22,059 nt of DNA, taken from positions 1 to 22,059 of the forward strand of contig DGWK01000040.1 in assembly GCA_002395235.1 (NCBI GenBank), in the 5' to 3' direction. Each line of letters begins with the position of its first letter. The stretch's first letter is position 1. A program made the translations under genes and the position numbers. The notes under the pieces were generated by a model. It saw only the letters and a list, made by a program, of their open reading frames with translations, was not told the DNA's origin and did not search any database. The DNA is from Lachnospiraceae bacterium UBA4260 (lineage in GTDB: Bacteria > Bacillota > Clostridia > Lachnospirales > Lachnospiraceae). Of this stretch, positions 14,163 through 19,962 are shown one piece after another.

Positions 14163-14873
14163 TCATCCCCCCTGAACGACACTCGATCTGATCGATAAGA
14201 CCTTAAACCGGTCATCCTCGATCACCAGTCCCGACAGCCTGTTCCCAAAAACGCATCCTGTGTCGAGCGCGATCATCCCTTTTTCCGGAAGATTCGCCCA
14301 CATCCCCTCTGCGATCGGATCTGCGGATTTTTTTCCGCAGAAATACACCGGAACTCTGTAAGGCGTATGTCCGGTCAGCACCAGTTTCCCTGTATAATCT
14401 GTGTCCCGTCCCCAGATGAGCGTCTCCACACTGTTCTTCTTCGGATTCTCATTTTTCAGGCAGGCGTGCACACACAGAAATCTCTCCTCCGCGTAAAAGT
14501 AAGGCATCTCTTCATACCAGTCCCGAAACTCATTGATCTTGTGCTTATGGCTGATAAAGGAGTATACCGTTTTTTCTCCGCTGTTCAGATACCACAGATC
14601 CTTATAGTTTCTCCTGTTCAATGACTTTCTTGTGGCGTCCAGCATCATCTGTTCATGATTTCCCCTGATTAGGACACAGCGCTCTCCCATTTCTTCCTTA
14701 AGTTCTCGCAGGAACACAAACGTTTCATAAATCTGTGGACCGCGGTCGATCGTATCCCCGAGATTGATCAGCCTGTCCCGGGACTTGTCAAATTCCATCT
14801 TGTCCAACAGTCTCCTGCAATCGTCCAGGCATCCGTGGATATCCGTAATGACCACTACTCGTTCGCCATTCAC
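14163..14873 (-). CDS. Metallophosphoesterase of the PPP/ApaH-like family
   Basis: This 236-residue calcineurin-like phosphoesterase has the full dimetal signature: DIHG (Asp11, His13), GDTIDRG (Asp40, Arg44), GNHE (Asn72, His73), then VHA and GHTP histidines. The spacing is that of serine/threonine protein phosphatases and diadenosine tetraphosphatases (PrpE/ApaH-like); the sequence alone does not decide between protein and nucleotide substrates. I take GTG 14873 as start (VNGERVVVITDIHG): GGAGAGG lies 8 nt before it, and the conserved fold begins at once. A TTG at 14909 would add 12 residues read from repeat sequence. It is last in the wall hydrolase-RNase-barstar operon, 61 bp after barstar, with a repeat remnant in between. 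No signal peptide, so cytosolic. Confidence 0.9.
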   Translation of the reverse strand: MNGERVVVITDIHGCLDDCRRLLDKMEFDKSRDRLINLGDTIDRGPQIYETFVFLRELKEEMGERCVLIRGNHEQMMLDATRKSLNRRNYKDLWYLNSGEKTVYSFISHKHKINEFRDWYEEMPYFYAEERFLCVHACLKNENPKKNSVETLIWGRDTDYTGKLVLTGHTPYRVPVYFCGKKSADPIAEGMWANLPEKGMIALDTGCVFGNRLSGLVIEDDRFKVLSIRSSVVQGG

Positions 14874-14898
14874 CAGAAACACCTCTCCAAAATATAGT

Positions 14899-14930
14899 AA
14901 GGCCCGCAAAGCGAGCCGCAGCGCCGCGTG
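14899..14930 (-). repeat. Internally deleted copy of the intergenic repeat
   Basis: The 32 bases from AAGGCCCGC to GCCGCGTG match the full copies with three mismatches and keep a stem (GGCCCGC-AAA-GCGAGCC). The sequence then jumps from GCCGCGTG straight to TGCG, as expected if the central hairpins were lost by recombination between the two CGCGTG boxes of a full copy. It begins right after the barstar stop codon. Confidence 0.75.
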
Positions 14931-14934
14931 TGCG

Positions 14935-15216
14935 CTAATCCAGAAATTCGATCGTAAGCCCGTGATTCTCCTCGCAGGCGGCCTTGCACATCTGCTTCAT
15001 CGCGGACAGATATCTCTTCATGCCTTCCCCGATCTCCGAGCATCCGATGAAGCAGATCAGGCACCCGCCTCCGAATCGGGGCTCCGTCAGCACATCATAC
15101 AGCGCATCCAGATTTCTCCCGTACCACTCGGGAACCTGCATTCCCTGTTCAATACGGTCGTGAAGCTCTGTGCGGTCCGCGACTCCCGCCAGATCTATTA
15201 TATAACTGTTGTTCAT
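14935..15216 (-). CDS. Barstar-family ribonuclease inhibitor
   Basis: This 93-residue cytosolic protein blocks its barnase-like partner by covering the active site. The barstar core PEWYGRNLDALYDVLT (residues 29-44) keeps the two aspartates that contact barnase (Asp37, Asp41, equivalent to Asp35 and Asp39 of barstar). At the classical Tyr29 there is Trp31, and at Trp38 there is Tyr40. A Glu near residue 82 may match Glu76. Length fits the family (about 90). AAGGAG precedes ATG 15216, which lies 17 bp after the RNase stop, so toxin and antidote are translated from one mRNA. Stop TAG is followed at once by a repeat remnant. Confidence 0.92.
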   Translation of the reverse strand: MNNSYIIDLAGVADRTELHDRIEQGMQVPEWYGRNLDALYDVLTEPRFGGGCLICFIGCSEIGEGMKRYLSAMKQMCKAACEENHGLTIEFLD

Positions 15217-15233
15217 GATCCGCGCTCCTTGCT

Positions 15234-15719
15234 TTAGTAAAGTTGCTCAAATGTTTCGTAATGGTCCGGTGTATAGTAGATTCTCCCATCGTCGGAATAT
15301 ATGATCCGCTTTGCTCCTCTTTTCTTCTTCCCGAGAGTATCGATGTCGCATTCTTTGTAGTTTCCGTCCGGGAGCAGCCCTTCGTAATTGCCAAAATGGC
15401 TCCCGCCGATGCATTTGCCCGGCGCGTAGGGCTCCAGCGAACCTCCGGTCCAGCCAAGTTTCTCCGCTTCTTTCTTGGTGATGAAATTACTTGGAAGCTT
15501 TCCGTAGGTGTGAATATAGAGCGCAACGTCCTCTTTCGTCGTATAACTGCCGTTCTCGTCGATGCGCGCCTGCTGCTCCTGCGTCTGCACGACCGCGCTC
15601 TGCTGCGCGGAAGAATTCTCCTGCGGCTTGCCGCTGCCCTTGCCGCATCCCGTCAACAGACCGATCGAAAGAATCGCGGCCAGCAACAGACACAGCCATA
15701 AACTCCTTCTTTTTTTCAT
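15234..15719 (-). CDS. Barnase-like guanyl-preferring ribonuclease with lipoprotein signal
   Basis: This 161-residue extracytoplasmic RNase of the barnase/RNase N1 family cleaves single-stranded RNA through a 2',3'-cyclic phosphate. The N-terminus is a lipoprotein signal with lipobox LLTGC (Cys25), followed by a Gln/Ser-rich linker (30-55) and the catalytic domain (60-161). The barnase triad is present: Glu123 in ECDID, Arg138 in AKRIIYSDD, His153 in TPDHYETF. Other family blocks are HTYGKLPSNFITKKEAEKLGW and APGKCIGG. Classical barnase is released freely; a membrane-anchored form is less usual. GGGAGGGAG precedes ATG 15719. It lies 17 bp after the wall hydrolase and 17 bp before barstar. Confidence 0.93.
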   Translation of the reverse strand: MKKRRSLWLCLLLAAILSIGLLTGCGKGSGKPQENSSAQQSAVVQTQEQQARIDENGSYTTKEDVALYIHTYGKLPSNFITKKEAEKLGWTGGSLEPYAPGKCIGGSHFGNYEGLLPDGNYKECDIDTLGKKKRGAKRIIYSDDGRIYYTPDHYETFEQLY

Positions 15720-15736
15720 GGCAATCTCCCTCCCGT

Positions 15737-16783
15737 TCAGTCGAAGATCCTTCGGATTCCGGCGATGGTCCTGTAATCCGCTCTCTCACTGATCTTTATT
15801 CCGTCTCTGCTGTTGGACGCGTGGACGATCCTTCCGTCTCCCAGATAGATCGCGACATGCCCGTAATAGCATATGATATCCCCGGCCTTCGCCTCCTGCA
15901 GAGAAGGGACGCTCTTTCCTTTCGTTCGGATCGCCGCGTCATAGTGGGGAAGATTTACGCCGAAATGGCGGTAGATCAGCATCACAAAACCGGAGCAGTC
16001 CGTCCCTTTTGTGAGACTGCATCCGCCGTACACATAAGGGTTGCCCACAAACTGAAGCGCGTAGGCGGCTACCATTTCACCCTTGGTCTTCGCCGCCGCA
16101 GTCTGCTGCGTAGTCTGCTGCGTGCTCTGCGCGGCGCCGCTCTCCGCCTTCTTCGAGGCGTCCGTCACTTCTCCGTTCGCCTCTTTCGTTTTCTCTTCAT
16201 TGAGCACTCCGTTTGTGTCAAAATAGTATTTTTTGCCGCCGGCCTGCAGCCAGCCGGTCTTCATCGCTCCGCTCGACGTCAGGTAATACATTTTGCCGCC
16301 TGCCTTCAGCCAGCCTTTCTTCATCGCTCCGCCCGCTGTCAGGTAGTACTTTTTCCCGCCGTCTGTCACCCAGCCGGTCTTCATCTGTCCGTTTGCCGCC
16401 AGATAATACCAGAGCCCCTTGACCTTGACCCAGCCGGTCTGCATCGCTCCGCTCTTCGCCAGATAATACCATTTTCCGCTGACCTTCACCCAGCCGGTCT
16501 TCATCTCTCCTGTTTTGTCGAGAAAATACCACTTGCCGTTATATTTTACCCAACCGGTGACCGCCCTGCCGCTGCGGACATAGTACCAGTTTCCGTCTCT
16601 GAGATGCCATCCGTTCTTCAGATAGCGGAATTCACTCGTCCTGTCAGCGTAAGAGATGCCTTCCGTCAGGATCCCGCTCCGGGAAAATCCCGCATCGGAT
16701 ACTGCGGCAGCCGCCTGTACAGGCAGCGCGGCAGAGGCCATGACCAGGATCATTCCAATAATTGCTGCAAATTTAGTCTTCAT
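15737..16783 (-). CDS. Secreted NlpC/P60 peptidoglycan hydrolase with choline-binding-type repeats
   Basis: This 348-residue secreted protein has a signal peptide (MKTKFAAIIGMILVMASAAL, probable cleavage after PVQA), about seven 20-residue GW(V/L)xxxGKWYYL-type repeats (residues 58-192), a low-complexity Gln/Thr linker (205-232) and a C-terminal NlpC/P60 cysteine peptidase. The catalytic residues are Cys263 (TDCSGF), His309 (GHVAIYLG) and probably His321 (IVHAS). The repeats bind wall or glycan, and the enzyme probably cuts peptide stems in peptidoglycan. I chose ATG 16783 behind TTGGAGAT, not the in-frame ATG at 16816, because this puts the signal peptide at the N-terminus. It heads the operon with the RNase, barstar and phosphoesterase. 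A WalR-type box at its promoter fits wall-stress control. Confidence 0.93.
   Translation of the reverse strand: MKTKFAAIIGMILVMASAALPVQAAAAVSDAGFSRSGILTEGISYADRTSEFRYLKNGWHLRDGNWYYVRSGRAVTGWVKYNGKWYFLDKTGEMKTGWVKVSGKWYYLAKSGAMQTGWVKVKGLWYYLAANGQMKTGWVTDGGKKYYLTAGGAMKKGWLKAGGKMYYLTSSGAMKTGWLQAGGKKYYFDTNGVLNEEKTKEANGEVTDASKKAESGAAQSTQQTTQQTAAAKTKGEMVAAYALQFVGNPYVYGGCSLTKGTDCSGFVMLIYRHFGVNLPHYDAAIRTKGKSVPSLQEAKAGDIICYYGHVAIYLGDGRIVHASNSRDGIKISERADYRTIAGIRRIFD
16208..16612 (-). repeat. 60-bp in-frame tandem repeats coding for wall-binding units
   Basis: About seven diverged units, each 60 bp or 20 residues, with the core GWxKxxGKWYYLxxxGxMxT. The most similar neighbours share CAGCCGGTCTTCATC-type blocks on the plus strand, so unit number may change by slippage or recombination. 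Confidence 0.85.
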
Positions 16784-16879
16784 AGAAATTGATCTCCAAG
16801 CTGTCGTGCGGTTCATACATTTTCCTGCAATATATCTTCAATGACATATCTTTCGCACGTAGTTTCATTCACAGACTAA

Positions 16880-16899
16880 ATTATAACACATTTGTAACA
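16880..16899 (-). promoter_or_regulatory. Extended -10 promoter overlapped by a WalR-type box
   Basis: On the minus strand TGT-TATAAT (-10 at 16885-16880) is an extended -10. TGTTAC-AAATG-TGTTAT (16899-16883) fits the published WalR/YycF consensus TGTWAH-N5-TGTWAH at every position and overlaps the -10. The -35 (TTCAAT) is weak. The start codon of the wall hydrolase is about 90 bp downstream. Confidence 0.5.
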
Positions 16900-16933
16900 A
16901 TTATTGAATTATTTTGTAATTTTAATGAAATAT

Positions 16934-17314
16934 TTATTTTCTTGTCACAAACCACCTCTGATTTTCTTCATAGAAGAGATTTACTTCCTGCCCCGCCACC
17001 ATGCAGGTGTACATGAGTCCCATCCCGCCCGCCTTGCGGCTGGCGCGGCGCTCGCACCTCTTGACTCTGTCGATCATATACTTTCTCCCGTCCTCCCATG
17101 TGATCCGGCAGGGCCTTAAAAATCCCTCGCGCGTAAATTCCGCCAGCACGTCCACATAGACCTTGGCCGGGTTGATCTCTTCCCCGTCCGCGTAAATCCT
17201 GATCGGCCTGCCGTCCCGGCTCTGCTGCGGCCGCTCTTCGCCCGCTCTCCTTGTCGGCTGCATGCCATAACTCCGCAGGGCGTCCCTGCTGATATTCGTA
17301 TCTGTATGAGGCAT
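16934..17314 (-). CDS. Small polymerase-linked protein of unknown function (possibly DUF6504-like)
   Basis: This 126-residue protein does not belong to a family I recognise with certainty. GGGAGGGA stands 8 nt before ATG 17314, so I prefer this start to an ORF beginning inside the polymerase gene. Residues 1-35 are polar and probably disordered. The rest looks like a small beta-rich fold: IRIYADGEEI, CRITWEDGRKYMIDRVKRC, YTCMVAGQEVNLFYEENQRWFVTRK. The pattern 'W-x-G-R-x-Y-x-V ... Y-x-V ... L-x-Y ... W-F-V-x-R' recalls DUF6504, which in actinobacteria accompanies Y-family polymerases. It follows the polymerase gene by 34 bp and shares its SOS-type promoter. No signal peptide or membrane segment. 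A role as polymerase accessory factor is inference. Confidence 0.8.
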   Translation of the reverse strand: MPHTDTNISRDALRSYGMQPTRRAGEERPQQSRDGRPIRIYADGEEINPAKVYVDVLAEFTREGFLRPCRITWEDGRKYMIDRVKRCERRASRKAGGMGLMYTCMVAGQEVNLFYEENQRWFVTRK

Positions 17315-17348
17315 CTTATTTGTCCCTCCCTGATCTGCGCTCTTTCCA

Positions 17349-18611
17349 TCATACTCCCGTCTTATTTCCTCTCTCAAAATAGCCGCGCGGGTGCACGACA
17401 TGCGTCTCGGCATCATCCGAGGACAGTTTCGTGTCCATATGCATCAGCCCTCGGCGCACCGCCTCAAACCCGAATCGGCTTCGGATCTCATCCACCGCGA
17501 GATCCGCTTTCAGCTGCTTCTCTCTCCACTCCGGCTCCTTAAAAAGGCTGAGCTGGTACGGATATCCCTCCAGTTTCAGATGAGAGACCCTCACTCCCAG
17601 GCTGCGGATCGGCCTCCTCCAGTCATAATTCTCCCTGAAGAGCCGCATCGCCTCCGCGGCGATCTCCTCGGAGATATTTGTCGGCATGTCTACCTTGTGC
17701 TGGCGGGAAAAACCGCACAGCTCCTTATCCCTCACATAGATCTCCACCACATCGCCCACAAATCCGTGGCGCCGCAGGCGCGACGCGACGCTCTCCGCCA
17801 GCATATAGACCACCATTCTCACATCCTGCTCCGATGTCAGGTCCCGCGGCGTGGTCGTACTGTTGCCGATGCTCTTAATGGGGATCTCGCTCCTGTCGGG
17901 CGCCACCGGCGTCTGGTCCTCTCCCCTCGCGAACGCGGACAGGACCAGCCCGATCTTCCCGAAAATATCCTGCAAAAGAGACGGATCTGTCCGCGCCAGG
18001 TCCCCGATCGTGAGGATCCCGTACCGGTAGAGCTTCCTCTGCGTCGCCCTTCCCACAAGCAGAAGGTCCGACACGCTGCTCTCCCACACGATCTGCCTGT
18101 AATTGTCCCTGTCGATCACCGTAATGGCGTCCGGCTTTTTGTAATCGGACCCGAACTTGGCAAAGATCTTGTTCCAGCTGACTCCGATGCTGACCGTGAT
18201 CCCAAGCTCCCGCTTGATCCGGGAGGAGATCTCCGCCGCCAGCTCCGGGCCGCTCCCCAGGCACTGTCCGCTCTGCGTGCAGTCGATCCAGCACTCATCG
18301 AGGCCGTACGGCTCCATCAGATCCGAGTAATCCCTGTAGATCTCTCTGGCCAGCTCGGAAAAGCGCAGATACAGGTCCATCCTCGGGGGAACGATGACCA
18401 GGTCCGGACAGGCCTGCCGGGCCTGCCAGAGCGCCTCCCCGGTCTTCACCCCCGCTCTCTTCGCTATATAATTTGCCGTCAATATGATCCCGTGCCTCTG
18501 CTCGGGATCCCCTCCGACCGCCAGCGGCTTTCCGTCCAGTTCGGGATGGTGCAGCATCTCGACGCTGGCGTAAAAGCAGTTGCAGTCCGAGTGAAGGATC
18601 ACTCTGTCCAT
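17349..18611 (-). CDS. Y-family (translesion) DNA polymerase, DinB/UmuC-like
   Basis: This 420-residue error-prone polymerase copies past damaged template bases. The palm-domain catalytic acids are Asp9 (HSDCNCFYASVE) and Asp105-Glu106 (YGLDECWID). TANYIAKRAGVKTGEA is the finger block, SIGVSWNKIFAKFGSDYKKPDA the palm/thumb, and LLLVGRATQRKLYRYGILTIGDLA the helix-hairpin-helix. The little-finger domain follows to about residue 345, then a beta-clamp binding motif QLSLF (353-357) and a C-terminal tail. The divergent YGLDE in place of the DinB YSIDE, together with the tail, suggests the UmuC/PolV-like subgroup common in Firmicutes rather than classical Pol IV. The ribosome binding site is weak. 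The promoter carries a LexA-like box, and XRE-type half-sites lie in the leader. Co-transcribed with the small protein at 16934. Confidence 0.94.
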   Translation of the reverse strand: MDRVILHSDCNCFYASVEMLHHPELDGKPLAVGGDPEQRHGIILTANYIAKRAGVKTGEALWQARQACPDLVIVPPRMDLYLRFSELAREIYRDYSDLMEPYGLDECWIDCTQSGQCLGSGPELAAEISSRIKRELGITVSIGVSWNKIFAKFGSDYKKPDAITVIDRDNYRQIVWESSVSDLLLVGRATQRKLYRYGILTIGDLARTDPSLLQDIFGKIGLVLSAFARGEDQTPVAPDRSEIPIKSIGNSTTTPRDLTSEQDVRMVVYMLAESVASRLRRHGFVGDVVEIYVRDKELCGFSRQHKVDMPTNISEEIAAEAMRLFRENYDWRRPIRSLGVRVSHLKLEGYPYQLSLFKEPEWREKQLKADLAVDEIRSRFGFEAVRRGLMHMDTKLSSDDAETHVVHPRGYFERGNKTGV

Positions 18612-18631
18612 GTTCGCCGTCCGATGTCAAA

Positions 18632-18660
18632 ATATAAATGGTATTTGAATTTCCCGTCAA
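18632..18660 (-). promoter_or_regulatory. Possible second, start-proximal promoter of the polymerase gene
   Basis: TTGACG (18660-18655), a 17-bp spacer and TTATAT (18637-18632) on the minus strand would give a leader of about 14 nt. A half-site AATTTCC (18648-18654) lies in its spacer, abutting the -35. Confidence 0.35.
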
Positions 18661-18678
18661 GAATTTTAATTTCCTCTT
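18648..18678. promoter_or_regulatory. Two AATTTCC half-sites in the polymerase leader
   Basis: AATTTCC occurs at 18648-18654 and at 18668-18674, exactly 20 bp apart. The second is part of AATTTCCTCTT, an 11-mer found again at 18767-18777 in the XRE promoter. These are candidate binding sites for the adjacent XRE repressor. Confidence 0.45.
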
Positions 18679-18684
18679 GCAAAC

Positions 18685-18713
18685 AGTATATTTCGAACGT
18701 ATATTCGTGTCAA
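18685..18713 (-). promoter_or_regulatory. SOS-type promoter of the polymerase gene with LexA-like box in the spacer
   Basis: On the minus strand TTGACA (18713-18708), a 17-bp spacer and TATACT (18690-18685) form a strong promoter. The spacer contains CGAATATACGTTCG (18707-18694), one base away from the Gram-positive LexA/DinR consensus CGAACRNRYGTTYG. Bound LexA would block polymerase, so SOS induction is expected. Confidence 0.8.
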
Positions 18714-18726
18714 GAGGGTTTTTTCG

Positions 18727-18755
18727 TTGACACAGGCGGAAACAAAAGTTACAAT
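18727..18755 (+). promoter_or_regulatory. Promoter of the XRE-IrrE operon
   Basis: TTGACA (18727-18732), a 17-bp spacer and TACAAT (18750-18755) form a near-consensus housekeeping promoter, about 70 bp before the XRE start codon. Confidence 0.75.
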
Positions 18756-18758
18756 AAA

Positions 18759-18773
18759 GGAAATTAAATTTCC
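18759..18773. promoter_or_regulatory. 15-bp perfect palindrome at the XRE transcription start, probable autoregulatory operator
   Basis: GGAAATT-A-AATTTCC starts 3 bp after the -10 and covers the expected transcription start. Its arm is the half-site also found twice in the polymerase leader. Confidence 0.6.
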
Positions 18774-18823
18774 TCTTTGGAATTTACTCTTGGTCCCTCA
18801 CAAACTGTTAAGGAGTAATGATC

Positions 18824-19318
18824 ATGACTTTCGGAGAAAAAGTTAGAGAACTTCGGCTGAAGAACGGCTATTCCCAGGAAGAGCTGGCCGCGATGACAGG
18901 CGTGACCAGGCGCACCGTGCGCAACTGGGAGACGGAAGGCAAGTATCCGCGCAGCCAGGCTCTCTACGCCCGGCTGGCTTCTGCCCTCGGATGCAATGAA
19001 GAATATCTCAGGGGCGAACAGGAACTGTTCATAACAAGGGCGGCAGAGAAATACGGCACGCGCGGTCAGCAGCAGGCGCAGGCCTTTCTCGACAGCACCC
19101 GCGCCATGTTCGCCGGAGGCGACCTCTCTCCCGAGGACATAGACATGATCGGGAAGCATTTTATGGAAATGTTCTGGGAAGCCAAGGAAAACGCCCGGAA
19201 ATTCACGCCCGGCAAATATAAAAACGCGGAGACTGCCTCCGGCGGCGGCAGTCCGGATTCCGGAAATGCTGGGAGGGAGCCGGGGGACGGCTATTCTTTG
19301 GCCGAGGGAAATGACTGA
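18824..19318 (+). CDS. XRE-family transcriptional repressor paired with ImmA/IrrE peptidase
   Basis: This 164-residue DNA-binding protein has an N-terminal HTH_3 domain (residues 2-58: FGEKVRELRLKNGYSQEELAAMTGVTRRTVRNWE...). A helical middle part (70-130) follows, with FAGGDLSPEDIDMIGKHFMEMFWEAKENARKFTPGKYK, a C-terminal arrangement I associate with clostridial XRE regulators encoded next to IrrE-type peptidases; then a Gly/Ser-rich tail. I chose ATG 18824 because AAGGAG lies 8 nt before it, but only 2-3 nt before the ATG at 18818. It is 11 bp upstream of the peptidase gene and divergent from the polymerase. By analogy with ImmR/ImmA and DdrO/IrrE it should repress until the partner peptidase cuts it. 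Confidence 0.9.
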   Translation: MTFGEKVRELRLKNGYSQEELAAMTGVTRRTVRNWETEGKYPRSQALYARLASALGCNEEYLRGEQELFITRAAEKYGTRGQQQAQAFLDSTRAMFAGGDLSPEDIDMIGKHFMEMFWEAKENARKFTPGKYKNAETASGGGSPDSGNAGREPGDGYSLAEGND

Positions 19319-19329
19319 GGAGGAGCCCT

Positions 19330-19872
19330 ATGAGCAGACTTTACGTCTATCACAAAGCGGCCGGGCTGATCCGCAGACACGGAACCCGCGACCCTTTCGA
19401 ACTCCTGAGCGCCATGCATGTACAGATCCGCTTCTACTATGATCTGACAAACACCAAGGGCTTTACCCGTTATCTGCTGCGGCAATATTTTGTCGGGATC
19501 AACGGAAATCTCTCTCCGTACGAGCAGCGGATCGTAGCGGCTCACGAGCTTGGGCACATCGTCCTGCACGCGCAGGAGCTCAGGACCGCCCCGCTCTTTG
19601 ACATCGCCGTCTACGACAAGCGCAGCAGTACCGAGTATGAGGCCAACCTGTTTGCCGCGGACCTCCTTCTTCCGGATGAGAAAGTGACGGAGGCGGCGGA
19701 CAGTCCCCGGACAGATCTCGAAGGCCTCTGCATGGCCTTGGGCACAACGCCCGGACTTATGAATTTCAAGCTTCGGAGCATGCATAACAGGGGAATCGCC
19801 GTTCCCCTTCCGTTTGAGTGCGACAGCCGCTTCCTCGGCAAGGAGACCTTGCCATTCATAAACGATAAATGA
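19330..19872 (+). CDS. ImmA/IrrE-family zinc metallopeptidase
   Basis: This 180-residue peptidase of the M78 group has the zinc motif HELGH (His72, Glu73, His76) inside EQRIVAAHELGHIVLHAQ, and the third ligand Glu104 in EYEANLFAADLLLP. N- and C-terminal parts are short, with no sensor domain such as the GAF-like domain of Deinococcus IrrE. Known members cleave a partner XRE repressor in the hinge or C-terminal region, and so switch on mobile elements (ICEBs1 ImmA) or DNA-repair genes (Deinococcus IrrE/DdrO). Here the partner is the gene 11 bp upstream, and GAGGAGG provides translation. No phage or integrative-element genes are in the window, which favours a resident stress switch. The signal that activates it is unknown. 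Confidence 0.92.
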   Translation: MSRLYVYHKAAGLIRRHGTRDPFELLSAMHVQIRFYYDLTNTKGFTRYLLRQYFVGINGNLSPYEQRIVAAHELGHIVLHAQELRTAPLFDIAVYDKRSSTEYEANLFAADLLLPDEKVTEAADSPRTDLEGLCMALGTTPGLMNFKLRSMHNRGIAVPLPFECDSRFLGKETLPFINDK

Positions 19873-19962
19873 TATACTCCACATGGCACATACAGCGGCG
19901 CGGCGCGCTCTGCGGACTTTAAATTTTGAACGGATCCTTAGCTGATCAGAGGGAGGTACAGC

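Noticed and set aside
16208..16612. Regular 60-bp repeats that could be mistaken for a CRISPR array
   Set aside because: They are in-frame, have no unique spacers between identical repeats, and code for GW(V/L)xxxGKWYYL units.
18824..19872. XRE plus peptidase as a phage/ICE immunity pair or a type II toxin-antitoxin
   Set aside because: No integrase, relaxase or phage genes flank it and the neighbours are dinB-type and coaX/coaBC genes. The second protein is a HELGH peptidase, not a known toxin. The wider context is not visible, so this is not final.
19893..19920. GC-rich stretch after the IrrE gene resembling the intergenic repeat (GCGGCGCGCTCTGCG)
   Set aside because: Resemblance is over about 15 bases with mismatches and the stem is not kept. 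It may be a very old remnant but is not supportable alone.
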